Positions 1-8,386 of a stretch of DNA of 36,368 nucleotides are shown piece after piece. The translations under genes and the position numbers were made by a program. This DNA is from a bacterium. GTDB taxonomy: Bacteria; Zhuqueibacterota; QNDG01; DTFT01. The DNA lies in the NCBI GenBank assembly GCA_016933415.1, contig JAFGAX010000156.1:1-36368 (forward strand). The letters run 5' to 3'. Under the pieces are notes generated by a model. That model was not told where the DNA came from and did no database searches. It worked only from the letters and a program-made list of their open reading frames with translations. The first letter of the stretch is position 1. The number at the start of each line of letters is the position of its first letter.

Positions 1-726
1 CGCGTGCGCGTCCAGTCCCTGTTCGACGAGGTCAAGCTCGGACAAACCGGACTGGTGGACGAATCACAGGCCGCCCGGTTCGGCCTCATGCTCAGCGCGG
101 GCCGCGTGGTGAGAGGCGGACTTGCAGTGGATGCGTCGCTGAAGATGCGAATGGAGGCGGTCACGCTCAAGACTTCGGTCGAGGACGCGGCCGCGACCCG
201 GCCGGTGACTCTCTCCGATGCGTTTAAAAATCTGCTGCGCGCGGAAAAGGACCTCGCGTTCAAGGTGCTCGACCGTCTCGGCGTGGATCCCACCCCGGCT
301 GAACGCCGGCGCATCCTGACCGTTCCCACGAAAAATCTGCAGGCCTTCATGGTGTATTGCAACGGCCTCGATCTCGAAGACAAGGGTCAGTTCCAGAAAG
401 CCGCCGCGCAATACCGGAAGGCCGTTCAATTGGATCCCCAGTACAGGTCCGCGCAGCAGAAGCTCCGTTCCGCTACCATTCTGGCACGCGCCGTGGAATC
501 GGGATGGCGGCCGTCCGAGAGCCGTCCGAGGACCGCGGACCGGCTGGTCCAGCCGCTGATCAGCCCGGAATCGCTGATGCATGACCGTCTGAACACGGTG
601 CAGACCAATATGGGCTCCAATTTCATTCTGGGCAAGGATGTCCGCAAGGCCGGCGAAGTTCCAACGGAGTCCTTCGTGGCGCCTGATCTTCCCGAGCCCC
701 CCCCTCTCCCGGACACCGTGCCGTGA
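1..726 (+). CDS. CsgG/FlgO-like lipoprotein-family protein with TPR, 3' part only
   Basis: The reading frame is open from the first base, so the true start lies upstream of the window. The visible N-terminal part (LFDEVKLGQTGLVDES, then ARFGLMLSAGRVVRGGL) resembles the nucleotide-binding-like fold of CsgG/FlgO/TolB-N type envelope proteins, where a label such as 'GLVDE' precedes a statement that the component is registered at a given location. A helical stretch follows, then one clear TPR motif (NGLDLEDKGQFQKAAAQYRKAVQLDPQY) around residues 120-147. The C-terminus is proline-rich and contains an 8-C run at 697-704. It is likely periplasmic or outer-membrane associated, and could help assemble the secreted proteins encoded just downstream; that role is inference from position. 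The family assignment is moderate because the N-terminus is missing. Confidence 0.6.
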   Translation, partial: RVRVQSLFDEVKLGQTGLVDESQAARFGLMLSAGRVVRGGLAVDASLKMRMEAVTLKTSVEDAAATRPVTLSDAFKNLLRAEKDLAFKVLDRLGVDPTPAERRRILTVPTKNLQAFMVYCNGLDLEDKGQFQKAAAQYRKAVQLDPQYRSAQQKLRSATILARAVESGWRPSESRPRTADRLVQPLISPESLMHDRLNTVQTNMGSNFILGKDVRKAGEVPTESFVAPDLPEPPPLPDTVP

Positions 727-777
727 ACCGGCCGGACGCAGTGGAGGAGGAGGGCATGCCATGAACAGGAGACGCGC

Positions 778-3700
778 ATGAATACCCGGAAAATACCAGC
801 CTGGATGATGCTCGCGGCCGTTTTTCTCGCAGGCCCGGCCCGCGCGCAATATGCGGATTGGGAACAATTTACCAACGGCAATCACATCACGGCACTGGCC
901 GAGGCGGACAATGACCTGTGGGTCGGCACCACAGGCGGGCTTGTCCAGATCGATAGAAATTCGCGGCAGGTCATCCAGTACTTCAACACAGCCAACTCGC
1001 CACTCCCCTCGAATCACATCACGGCTCTGGCGTTCGACACGCTGCGCAGCCAGCTCTGGGTCGGGACTTTCGGGAAAGGATTGGTGCGTTACGGCGGGTC
1101 CCCGGTTTTCCGGATCTACCGCAGGGATTCCGTGGGAAGCGACACGATCAATGCCTTGGCCCTCTTCAACGGCAACTTATATATCGGTACGGTCAAAGGA
1201 CTGGGCCGTCGGAATCTGACCTCCCAGGTCTGGCTCGCTCCGATCAGCGGCGTCAATTCGCTTCCTTCGGACACCGTAACCAGTCTGGCGCAGGGCGCGG
1301 GTTTTCTGTGGGCCGGCACGCAGAGGGGCATCGTGCGGTCTTCGGACGGGTCCCAATTCACCGATATGACGGAAAATCTGGCCGGTCAGGTGATCACCGG
1401 GATGACCGTTGACCGGGATGGTCTGGCGTGGGCGGCCACGGCCTCGGGCGGTGCGGCCCAGATGCAGATGACGGCAGGGTGGAGGATATTCGACACCGCC
1501 GCTACCGGAGGCGGTCTGCCTTCCACCGCGCTGGCGTGCATCGCTGCGGATACGGCCGCGGGGATAATCTGGATCGGCACCGCGGACAGCGGCCTTTCCC
1601 GTTATGACGGCGCGGCCTGGAACGCCTATCGGCAGTTGGATGCGGACAACATCATTACTTCGGTTCTGCCGGCCGGATCCGGCGCGGTCTGGGTCGGAAC
1701 CGCGACAGACGGCCTCGCTCAATTTTCAGGCGGAACGACATGGACGGATGTGGATCTATCGGACCTGGGCCTTGAAGAGGAAGGCCTCATCGCCGCGGCA
1801 GTGACAGCGAGCAGCTCGAGATGGGCCTGTTCCTCGGACCGCATATACTATTTCGACGGGGTTACGGGGATGGCATGGACCGCGGATTCGTTCGGTCTGC
1901 TTGAAGGAGAGTTTACTTCTCTGGCCCTGGATGCCGAGGGCCGGGCATGGGTGGGGACATACGGATATGGGGTGCTGCATTATAACGGTACGGACTGGAT
2001 ACGATACGCACTCGAGAACCCGGTCCCAACCACGGGATTTCCGGGAGATTATGTCTCATCCGTCGCGGTCTCGCCCGTGAACGGGGATGTCTGGATCGGC
2101 ACATTCAACGGCGTGGGCCGTTACAATGGGACGTCCTGGACGACGTACAACATCGATTCAGAACCCCCGCTTCCGGCGGGCGCCTATGAAATTCAGAATG
2201 TGTCCGTGGGCTTGGACGGTACGGTCTGGATCGCGGACATGCAGAGCACGGGGCCGATCAGATTTGACCCGGCCACGCCCGCATGGATCGAAGCGAGCCA
2301 GACAGGTCCAGGCGCCATACAGACCCTGTGGGCGGATGCGACAGGAGGCGTCTGGGCGGGCACGTACGGATCCGGCATCGCCAGGTACTCCGGTACAGCG
2401 TGGTCCGCTCCCCTGACAGCCGGCCTTCCTTCTCCGGATGTCCGCTCCATCGCATCCGACCTGGACGGGAATCTGTGGCTCGGCACATCCGGCGGCCTGG
2501 CGCGTGTGATTCCACCGACCGCGACGGCGGGCGCAACAGTATCCAACATTTATCGGGTCGGGAATTCCGGACTTCCGGCGAACTCCGTCCGGTCGGTTTC
2601 AGTGGGACCGGACAACCGGATCTATGCGGCCACGGACAGCGGAGGTGCGATTTATTCGGGTTTCATGCGCATCCCGGAGCCGCCGGAGCCGGAGGTGACG
2701 ATACGGAATCTGGCTCTGGGACAGACAGAATATTATTATTTTATGTTCGACACACTGGAGCAGTTCCAGGCGGACACACTTTCGGCCTACATTGTGAACA
2801 CCGGCACCGGCACACTGACCATCGATTCGCTCTATATCCGTCAGAACGGACCTTTGGCATACACGATTATCCCGCCTGCCCTGACCGCGCCTCCGGCCTT
2901 CACGGTCGCGCCCGGAGATTCCATCCCGGTCCTGGTACGTTTTTATCCGACTGAAGTGGCGTTTACCGGCGGTCAGGTGCGTATCGTTTCGAACAGCCCG
3001 AGTTCGCCGGACATCATCTATACAGGCGGATCAGTGCGGGCGCCTCTGCTGACATTCACAGGTGACGAAGTGCACGTTCATACGGGGATGTATGCTTTTT
3101 TCACCATCCCCTATGTACTCGCGGATGGACGGATCCCGACCGTTCTGGAAGGTCTGGGCGAATACGGGCCCAAGACCTGGCGGCTATTTTATTACATGAG
3201 CGGCCGTTACCGGGAATATCCGGAATTCACGGCTGCCGATAATCTGAATTTCAGGCCAGGCATCGCGTTCTGGCTCATATCGCGCGAGCCCCTGAATCTG
3301 GACCTCCGGAACGTGAGCGAGACCCCGGCCATACAGAGAACAGGGACCGGACCGACCGATTGGACGACGGTGAATTACCGTATCACGCTGCAGCCGGGCT
3401 GGAACATGATCGGAAACCCGTTCGCGTACAGCATCAACTGGAGCCGGATTCTTTCAGCCACGGGTGTCTCCGGCACTTCTTTGCAGGCGCCGGTTGTATT
3501 CTATCCGGGAACGGGTGAGTATGCCTATAATCAGACAGCACTCGAACCGTGGAGGGGATACTTCGTTTATAATCGGACGACGTCTCCCATTGTCCTTCAG
3601 GTGCCTCCCATGTCCGGGACGCCCAAGGCATCACCTCCCGGAACAATGGACCGGCAGGAATTCATCCTGGACCTGTCCGGCTCCGGTGTTGAATCCAGAC

Positions 3701-4398
3701 TGCGAAGCGGGAAAACGCGCGTCGGCATGCTCCGGACGGCCGAAGACGGCGCGGACCCGGAGGATTACCTCGAAGCTCCGCCCATAGGCGATCGTCTGAT
3801 TCTCAGCGTGACGGACGCGAAAGGCAACCGGTACGCGGGGAATTTCATGGCGGTTTCAGAACAGGGCGCCGCATGGGACATTGATTTGAGACCGGCCGCG
3901 AAGGACAAGCGCGTGGTGGTCCGGATCGACGGAATGGCGGATCTGCCGGCAGGATTCAAAACCTGGCTGCTCGACACGGACCGTGAATGCTGTCTTGACC
4001 TGAAGAACGGCGGGGCCGAAGCGGAAGTCCCGAAAGATGGAACCGGACTTCACCTGAAATTGATCGTCGGCACGGAGGAGTTCGCGGAATCGGCCGGCCG
4101 GGGCCTGCCGCTCGAGCCATACCGATTCGCGCTGAAACCGAATTTCCCGAATCCTTTCAACCCGGAAACCCGCATTGAATACAGCCTGGCGCATAAGGGC
4201 CGCGTGTCCGTCGACGTGTTCGACGGACTCGGCCGGAAGATCCGTACCCTGGAATCCGGCGTGCGGGGAGCCGGCGTTCACGAAGCCGTTTGGAACGGCC
4301 GCGATGATTCCGGCAGGCCCGTGCCGAGCGGTGTGTATGTCTGCCGTGTCCGGGCCGGCGAATTCGCGACCAGCCGCAAAATGGCATTGATACGATAG
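778..4398 (+). CDS. Large secreted two-component-regulator-type beta-propeller protein with FlgD/T9SS-like C-terminal domain
   Basis: This is a 1206-residue exported protein. A signal peptide covers residues 1-23 (cleavage after PARA). About ten Reg_prop blades follow to roughly residue 620, with motifs such as LWVGTTGGLVQ, IWIGTADSGLSRYDG, VWIGTFNGVGRYNG and LWLGTSGGLARV. Residues ~636-754 look like an ASH/choice-of-anchor-D immunoglobulin-like domain (NTGTGTLTIDSLYI, VAPGDSIPVLVRFYP). A middle domain carries LQPGWNMIGNPF near residue 870, a motif seen in many FCB surface proteins. The C-terminus (~1120-1206) has NFPNPFNPETRIEYSL and ends in a FlgD-like Ig fold (GRDDSGRPVPSGVYVCRV), the usual tail of T9SS-type cargo. 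The start follows an AGGAG motif. Unlike sensor kinases with Reg_prop domains, it has no membrane anchor, kinase or HTH domain, so a surface or secreted binding role is more likely. The ligand is unknown. Confidence 0.85.
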   Translation: MNTRKIPAWMMLAAVFLAGPARAQYADWEQFTNGNHITALAEADNDLWVGTTGGLVQIDRNSRQVIQYFNTANSPLPSNHITALAFDTLRSQLWVGTFGKGLVRYGGSPVFRIYRRDSVGSDTINALALFNGNLYIGTVKGLGRRNLTSQVWLAPISGVNSLPSDTVTSLAQGAGFLWAGTQRGIVRSSDGSQFTDMTENLAGQVITGMTVDRDGLAWAATASGGAAQMQMTAGWRIFDTAATGGGLPSTALACIAADTAAGIIWIGTADSGLSRYDGAAWNAYRQLDADNIITSVLPAGSGAVWVGTATDGLAQFSGGTTWTDVDLSDLGLEEEGLIAAAVTASSSRWACSSDRIYYFDGVTGMAWTADSFGLLEGEFTSLALDAEGRAWVGTYGYGVLHYNGTDWIRYALENPVPTTGFPGDYVSSVAVSPVNGDVWIGTFNGVGRYNGTSWTTYNIDSEPPLPAGAYEIQNVSVGLDGTVWIADMQSTGPIRFDPATPAWIEASQTGPGAIQTLWADATGGVWAGTYGSGIARYSGTAWSAPLTAGLPSPDVRSIASDLDGNLWLGTSGGLARVIPPTATAGATVSNIYRVGNSGLPANSVRSVSVGPDNRIYAATDSGGAIYSGFMRIPEPPEPEVTIRNLALGQTEYYYFMFDTLEQFQADTLSAYIVNTGTGTLTIDSLYIRQNGPLAYTIIPPALTAPPAFTVAPGDSIPVLVRFYPTEVAFTGGQVRIVSNSPSSPDIIYTGGSVRAPLLTFTGDEVHVHTGMYAFFTIPYVLADGRIPTVLEGLGEYGPKTWRLFYYMSGRYREYPEFTAADNLNFRPGIAFWLISREPLNLDLRNVSETPAIQRTGTGPTDWTTVNYRITLQPGWNMIGNPFAYSINWSRILSATGVSGTSLQAPVVFYPGTGEYAYNQTALEPWRGYFVYNRTTSPIVLQVPPMSGTPKASPPGTMDRQEFILDLSGSGVESRLRSGKTRVGMLRTAEDGADPEDYLEAPPIGDRLILSVTDAKGNRYAGNFMAVSEQGAAWDIDLRPAAKDKRVVVRIDGMADLPAGFKTWLLDTDRECCLDLKNGGAEAEVPKDGTGLHLKLIVGTEEFAESAGRGLPLEPYRFALKPNFPNPFNPETRIEYSLAHKGRVSVDVFDGLGRKIRTLESGVRGAGVHEAVWNGRDDSGRPVPSGVYVCRVRAGEFATSRKMALIR

Positions 4399-4412
4399 GC
4401 CCCGGAGGGACC

Positions 4413-5507
4413 ATGAAATCGTTCCGTTTTTTCTCCCTGATTCTGTGCGCTTCAGCGGCATTGGCCGCGGACGAAAGCCCGGACGTAATTTCCAGCCAGG
4501 GCCGGGTACGAATCGGGGGCGTTTACCAGTCCTGGTCCGTCACGGATACTTTACGCCTCTCCGAATCCAGCTTCCCGGTGGAAATTTATTATCCGTTGAA
4601 TCGGAACGCGGCGATGACCGTGAGCTTGGGAGCCGCTTCGGTGACCAGCGGGCAATTCAGCAGCCTCAGCGGGATTTCGGACGCCCAGGTCTCCGCGAAT
4701 TATTACATGGAGGACCGGAATCTCCTGCTGAACCTGGGCATCGGACTGCCGACCGGAAAACGGGAGCTGAAGGCCGAAGAATTTGCCACATCCATCGGCC
4801 TGAGCAGCAGTTTTTTCAATTACCGGGTTCCGGTTTTCGGCCAGGGATTTTCCATATCGCCGGGAATCACCTGGGCAAAACCCCTCAACGACCAGACCGT
4901 TCTCGGCCTCGGTGCCTCCTACCAGCATAAAGGCGGGTATGTGCCGATGGAAGGGATGAAAACATACAAGCAGGGCGCCGAACTCCTGCTCACGGGCGGC
5001 ATTGATTATCAGACATCGGATGTGTCCGCGGTATCCCTTGATCTCACGGTCACCGTATACGGAAAAGACGTGTACGATGACGCGGACATGATGAAATCGG
5101 GCGCCAAAGTCATGGCCGCGGGCCAGTACAAGCAGTACATGGGATATGATCTGCTCTGGCTGTTCGGCCGGTTCAGGAGCCGGAGCAAGAGCGTGATCTA
5201 CATGCCCGGCACGGACGCGGAATTCAAGATGCAGCGGGACGAATTCGAAACCATGGTCCGGTACCGCAGGCGGTTGAACCCGCAGACGGCTCTCAATTAT
5301 TCGGTGGAAGCGCGCTATTTTTTCAAAACAGACGAGATCACCCAGGGCTACCAGGCGGGAGTGGGATTCGGTCCGGAACGGCAGGTGAGCCCGGAGATGA
5401 AGCTGAAGGGGGAACTGAAGGTGTTCCGGGGCAGGGACTATTCCCTGCATGATACAAAATGGCTGACGGGTTTTGAAATCGGCGGAGGGCTGGAGTACAC
5501 GTTCTGA
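4413..5507 (+). CDS. Predicted outer-membrane beta-barrel protein
   Basis: This 364-residue protein has a signal peptide of about 18 residues (MKSFRFFSLILCASAALA, then ADESPD). Alternating-polarity strands run through the whole mature part, and it ends in a terminal aromatic residue (GGGLEYTF), the usual C-terminal signal for barrel insertion by BamA. Segments such as LLLNLGIGLPTGKRELK and FSISPGITWAKPL resemble the MetA/transporter-type barrels annotated as 'outer membrane beta-barrel' or DUF-type porins, but I do not recognise a specific family. It begins 14 nt after the propeller gene and has a GGAGG motif in that gap, so the two are almost certainly co-transcribed. It may be a channel or anchor for the upstream secreted protein; that is inference from operon position only. 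Confidence 0.7.
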   Translation: MKSFRFFSLILCASAALAADESPDVISSQGRVRIGGVYQSWSVTDTLRLSESSFPVEIYYPLNRNAAMTVSLGAASVTSGQFSSLSGISDAQVSANYYMEDRNLLLNLGIGLPTGKRELKAEEFATSIGLSSSFFNYRVPVFGQGFSISPGITWAKPLNDQTVLGLGASYQHKGGYVPMEGMKTYKQGAELLLTGGIDYQTSDVSAVSLDLTVTVYGKDVYDDADMMKSGAKVMAAGQYKQYMGYDLLWLFGRFRSRSKSVIYMPGTDAEFKMQRDEFETMVRYRRRLNPQTALNYSVEARYFFKTDEITQGYQAGVGFGPERQVSPEMKLKGELKVFRGRDYSLHDTKWLTGFEIGGGLEYTF

Positions 5508-5513
5508 GAGTCC

Positions 5514-5525
5514 GACCCCGGGGTC
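5514..5525. repeat. 12-bp perfect palindrome GACCCCGGGGTC
   Basis: The sequence is perfectly self-complementary and lies seven bases after the outer-membrane barrel stop codon. It could be a protein-binding site or the base of a larger fold with the next stem-loop. No function is assigned. Confidence 0.5.
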
Positions 5526-5530
5526 TGCGA

Positions 5531-5565
5531 CAAATGCGACGCATCTTCAAGGTGCGTCGCATTTG
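5531..5565. repeat. 13-bp perfect stem-loop
   Basis: The arms CAAATGCGACGCA (5531-5543) and TGCGTCGCATTTG (5553-5565) are perfectly complementary with a 9-nt loop. No U-tract follows directly, so this is either part of a compound terminator or a structural/binding element. Confidence 0.65.
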
Positions 5566-5571
5566 ACATTC

Positions 5572-5598
5572 AAAAGCGGGATATGTTTCCCGCTTTTT
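5572..5598 (+). terminator. Rho-independent terminator after the barrel gene
   Basis: The arms AAAAGCGGGA (5572-5581) and TCCCGCTTTT (5588-5597) pair over 10 bp around a 6-nt loop, and the right arm runs into a T-tract ending at 5598. This is the usual intrinsic terminator shape and would end the operon carrying the propeller and barrel genes. Confidence 0.75.
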
Positions 5599-5616
5599 GC
5601 ATGTGATGATAAGACC

Positions 5617-5662
5617 AACCTCCCGCGGGCTTGTAAAAACCCGCGGGAGGTTCTGCATTTTT
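5617..5662 (+). terminator. Second terminator-like hairpin with CCCGCGGG core
   Basis: The arms AACCTCCCGCGGG (5617-5629) and CCCGCGGGAGGTT (5640-5652) pair perfectly over 13 bp with a 10-nt loop, followed after a few bases by a T-run (5658-5662). The CCCGCGGG core recurs in the hairpin beyond the other end of the GH3 gene (8302-8353). Confidence 0.6.
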
Positions 5663-5663
5663 A

Positions 5664-5685
5664 AAGAAGGAAACCTTCTTCTTTT
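5664..5685 (+). other. Small hairpin with T-rich tail
   Basis: AAGAAGG (5664-5670) and CCTTCTT (5674-5680) pair around a 3-nt AAA loop and are followed by CTTTT. It is a third potential termination or pausing signal in the same gap. Confidence 0.4.
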
Positions 5686-5768
5686 ACATTCTTTTACTTG
5701 AGTGGCCGGATAAAAAAGCGCTACTTTAAAGGGTGTTCGAACTTCGATCCCAAACGGAGGCTCTTCAC

Positions 5769-8264
5769 ATGCGAAAAGTGAAAATTCCGATTCTGCCGGC
5801 TTTGCTCGCAGCCGCAGTCTGGACAGCCTGCTCCGGCCCCGCGGACGTCGATTCCAGGGCCGCGAAACTGCTGTCGCAGATGACCCTGGAGGAGAAAGCC
5901 GACATGCTGTCCGGCACCGGATTCGATTCCAGGCCGGTTCCCAGGCTCGGCATTCCTTCCATGAAAATGGCGGACGGCCCGCTGGGCGTGCGAAAGGGCC
6001 GGTCGACCGCTTTTCCGTCCGGCGTGGCCATGGCCGCGACCTGGGACCCGGTTCTTGTCGGAAAGGTGGGAAGCGCGATCGCGGTCGAGACACGGGGCAA
6101 GGGGCTGAATGTCCTGCTCGGGCCGTGCGTCAACATACACCGCGTGCCGCATGGCGGCCGCAACTTCGAGAGCTTCGGGGAAGATCCGTTCCTGGCGTCC
6201 CGCATGGCGGTTTCCTATATCCGGGGCATGCAGGCAAAGGGCGTCATCGCGACCGTGAAACACTTTGCCGTGAACAACCAGGAAAGCGAACGCTTCACGA
6301 TCAACGCGGCCGTGGATGAGCGGACGCTCAGGGAAATATACTTTCCGGCCTTCAAGGCCTCGGTTCAGGAGGCCGGCGTGTGGGCCGTGATGGGCGCGTA
6401 CAACCGGCTGAACGGACCGTATTGTTGCGCGCATCCCTGGCTTTTGACGGACGTTTTGAAAAACGAATGGGGCTTTAAGGGACTGGTCATGTCCGACTGG
6501 GGTGCGGTGCACGATGTTGATTCCACGCTGAACGGCGGGCTCGACCTGGAGATGCCTGGCGGCCAGTATCTCACGAAGGAGGCGGTTCTGGCCGCGATCC
6601 GCAAAGGCCGCGTCCCGGAAAAGACTCTGGACGACAAGGTTTTCCGGATGCTGCGCACCATGCTGGCGGCCGGACTTTTCGATTCAACCCGTGCCGGAGA
6701 GGCGGCCGTAGACACGCCTGTCCAGGCCGCCGTGGCCCTGCAGGCGGCCCGCGAGAGCGCGGTTCTTCTGAAAAATTCGGCTGGAATGCTGCCGCTGGAC
6801 CGCAAAAGGATACTGTCCATTGCCGTTATCGGTCCGCATGCGGAGAAAGCCGTGACCGGCGGCGGCGGAAGCTCGAAAGTCGACCCACTCATCGCTGTTT
6901 CTCCGCTGGAGTGCATTCAGCGGAAGCTGGGTGCGACAGTGGACATCCGCTCCGCGAGGGGAGTCCCGGAAGCCATGGATTTGACTCCGGTCGATTCCAT
7001 CAACCTGTCCCCGTCCGGTCATCGATCCGAACGCCGCGGCCTGGTCGGCGAATACTTCACGAATCCGGATCTCCAGGGATCGCCTACAGTCGTACGCACA
7101 GACTCCATGATCGCTTTCCACTGGGGCGACCAGTCGCCCCATCCGGCTCTTCCGGCGGACGGGTTTTCCGTGCGCTGGACCGGCAGCCTGGTGCCGACGG
7201 AATCCGGGACTTATTCCATCGGGATCGGTTCAGATGACGGATCGCGCCTCTGGCTCGACGGCAGACTGCTGGTCGACAACTGGGGCCAGCACGCACTGAC
7301 GTATAAAACCGGACGGGTGAACCTGAAGGCGGGGAGCGTCCATCCCATCCGGATCGAGATGTACGAAGGACCAGGAGGGGCGGACGCTGTGCTCGCGTGG
7401 AAAAACGAGTCTGCCGGCAAGCAGGACGAATTGTCGCTCGCGGTCGAGGCGGCGAGGGGAGCGGACGCGGCCGTCGTGTTCGCCGGTTCCACGGAACGCG
7501 AGGAGTCAGAGGGCTTCGACAGGCCGGACCTGAGGCTCGATCCGGCCCAGGAGGAGCTGATCCGCGCGGTTTCGGCGGTGAATCCAAACACCGCCGTGGT
7601 GCTCTACTCAGGCGCCATGATCGACATGAACGCGTGGGTTGATTCCGTCGAGGCGCTGGTACAGGTCTGGTTCCCGGGTCAGGAAGGCGGAACCGCGATC
7701 GCGGATATCCTGTTCGGCGACGCGAATCCATCCGGCAAACTGCCGACGACATTCGCCCGAAAATGGGAGGATTGCCCGGCATACGGCCGTTTCCCCGGAG
7801 AGAAGGGGAGAGTGGAATACTCGGAGGGTCTTTACGTCGGGTACCGATATTTTGATCGATATGGAATCGAACCGCTCTTTCCCTTCGGCCACGGGCTGAG
7901 CTATACGACCTTTGAATACGGCAAGCTCAAGGTGTCGCCGTCCCGTATCGGAGCGGACGGAAAAGTCAAGGTCCGGGTTTCGGTCCGGAACACGGGTCCG
8001 GTCGCGGGCGCGGAAGTGGTTCAGGTGTACGTGTCGGACACGGAATCGAGCGTGGACCGTCCGAAGAAAGAGCTCAAGGCTTTCCGCAAGGTCCGACTTG
8101 AACCGGGACAGAGCCGGACGGTCGATTTCAGCCTCGACCGGTCCGCCCTGTCCTTCTGGGATCCGGCGTCGAAGGACTGGAAGGCCGAACCCGGCCGGTT
8201 CAAGGTGCTGGTCGGGAGCTCGTCCAGGGACATCCGCCTGGAAGGGGGATTCGAGCTGGAGTAA
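5769..8264 (+). CDS. GH3 beta-glucosidase lipoprotein with PA14 insert
   Basis: This 831-residue glycoside hydrolase family 3 enzyme is expected to release terminal beta-linked sugars from oligosaccharides. The ATG at 5769 is chosen because GGAGG (5756-5760) lies 8 nt upstream; the in-frame ATG at 5733 has no such site. The N-terminus is a lipoprotein-like signal (ILPALLAAAVWTAC), with an imperfect lipobox. The barrel domain contains GPCVNIHR, FESFGEDP and KHFAVNNQE, and the VMSDWGA motif with predicted nucleophile Asp243. A PA14 domain lies at about residues 422-545 (LVGEYFTNPDL, GSDDGSRLWLDGRLL), inserted into the second domain, as in KmBglI-type enzymes. GSTEREESEGFDRPD probably supplies the acid/base Glu. 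A C-terminal fibronectin-III-like domain follows FPFGHGLSYTTFEYG. No other sugar-utilisation gene is adjacent, so the natural substrate is unknown. Confidence 0.93.
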   Translation: MRKVKIPILPALLAAAVWTACSGPADVDSRAAKLLSQMTLEEKADMLSGTGFDSRPVPRLGIPSMKMADGPLGVRKGRSTAFPSGVAMAATWDPVLVGKVGSAIAVETRGKGLNVLLGPCVNIHRVPHGGRNFESFGEDPFLASRMAVSYIRGMQAKGVIATVKHFAVNNQESERFTINAAVDERTLREIYFPAFKASVQEAGVWAVMGAYNRLNGPYCCAHPWLLTDVLKNEWGFKGLVMSDWGAVHDVDSTLNGGLDLEMPGGQYLTKEAVLAAIRKGRVPEKTLDDKVFRMLRTMLAAGLFDSTRAGEAAVDTPVQAAVALQAARESAVLLKNSAGMLPLDRKRILSIAVIGPHAEKAVTGGGGSSKVDPLIAVSPLECIQRKLGATVDIRSARGVPEAMDLTPVDSINLSPSGHRSERRGLVGEYFTNPDLQGSPTVVRTDSMIAFHWGDQSPHPALPADGFSVRWTGSLVPTESGTYSIGIGSDDGSRLWLDGRLLVDNWGQHALTYKTGRVNLKAGSVHPIRIEMYEGPGGADAVLAWKNESAGKQDELSLAVEAARGADAAVVFAGSTEREESEGFDRPDLRLDPAQEELIRAVSAVNPNTAVVLYSGAMIDMNAWVDSVEALVQVWFPGQEGGTAIADILFGDANPSGKLPTTFARKWEDCPAYGRFPGEKGRVEYSEGLYVGYRYFDRYGIEPLFPFGHGLSYTTFEYGKLKVSPSRIGADGKVKVRVSVRNTGPVAGAEVVQVYVSDTESSVDRPKKELKAFRKVRLEPGQSRTVDFSLDRSALSFWDPASKDWKAEPGRFKVLVGSSSRDIRLEGGFELE

Positions 8265-8271
8265 ACACTCG

Positions 8272-8299
8272 GTTCCGAGTTTCGAGTTTCGGGTTCCGG
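8272..8299. repeat. Tandem heptanucleotide repeat GTTYCGR x4
   Basis: Four consecutive 7-mers are present: GTTCCGA, GTTTCGA, GTTTCGG and GTTCCGG. They start 8 nt after the GH3 stop codon and end just before the long hairpin. Heptamer arrays of this kind are known in several bacterial groups; a function here is not evident. Confidence 0.7.
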
Positions 8300-8301
8300 G
8301 T

Positions 8302-8353
8302 CAAATAAAAACTTCCCGCGGGTTTTGAACAACCCGCGGGAAGTTTTTATTTG
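8302..8353. terminator. 23-bp perfect hairpin, probable bidirectional terminator
   Basis: The arms 8302-8324 and 8331-8353 are perfectly complementary over 23 bp around the 6-nt loop TTGAAC. The outer part is A/T-rich (AAATAAAAA / TTTTTATTT) and the inner part is GC-rich (CTTCCCGCGGG), so both strands give a GC stem followed by a U-tract. It lies between the convergent GH3 (+) and cdd (-) genes, exactly where a two-way terminator is expected. Confidence 0.85.
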
Positions 8354-8361
8354 AAAAGAAT

Positions 8362-8386
8362 CGCAGACCTTGGCCTGCGTTTTTTT
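8362..8386 (+). terminator. Second terminator after GH3
   Basis: A 5-bp stem CGCAG/CTGCG (8362-8366, 8375-8379) is followed by seven Ts (8380-8386). The T-run overlaps the cdd stop codon on the opposite strand. This is a weak stem and probably a back-up signal. Confidence 0.5.

Larger units (their letters stand above)
5508..5768. other. Hairpin-dense intergenic region upstream of the GH3 gene
   Basis: This 261-nt gap contains no gene that I can support. Within about 170 nt it holds a 12-bp perfect palindrome (5514-5525), a 13-bp stem-loop (5531-5565), a terminator-like 10-bp hairpin (5572-5598), a 13-bp hairpin (5617-5652) and a 7-bp hairpin (5664-5680), then an AT-rich stretch with repeated TTCTTTTAC words (from 5680). 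The AT-rich part probably contains the GH3 promoter, but I could not pick out convincing -35 and -10 boxes. Confidence 0.7.
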
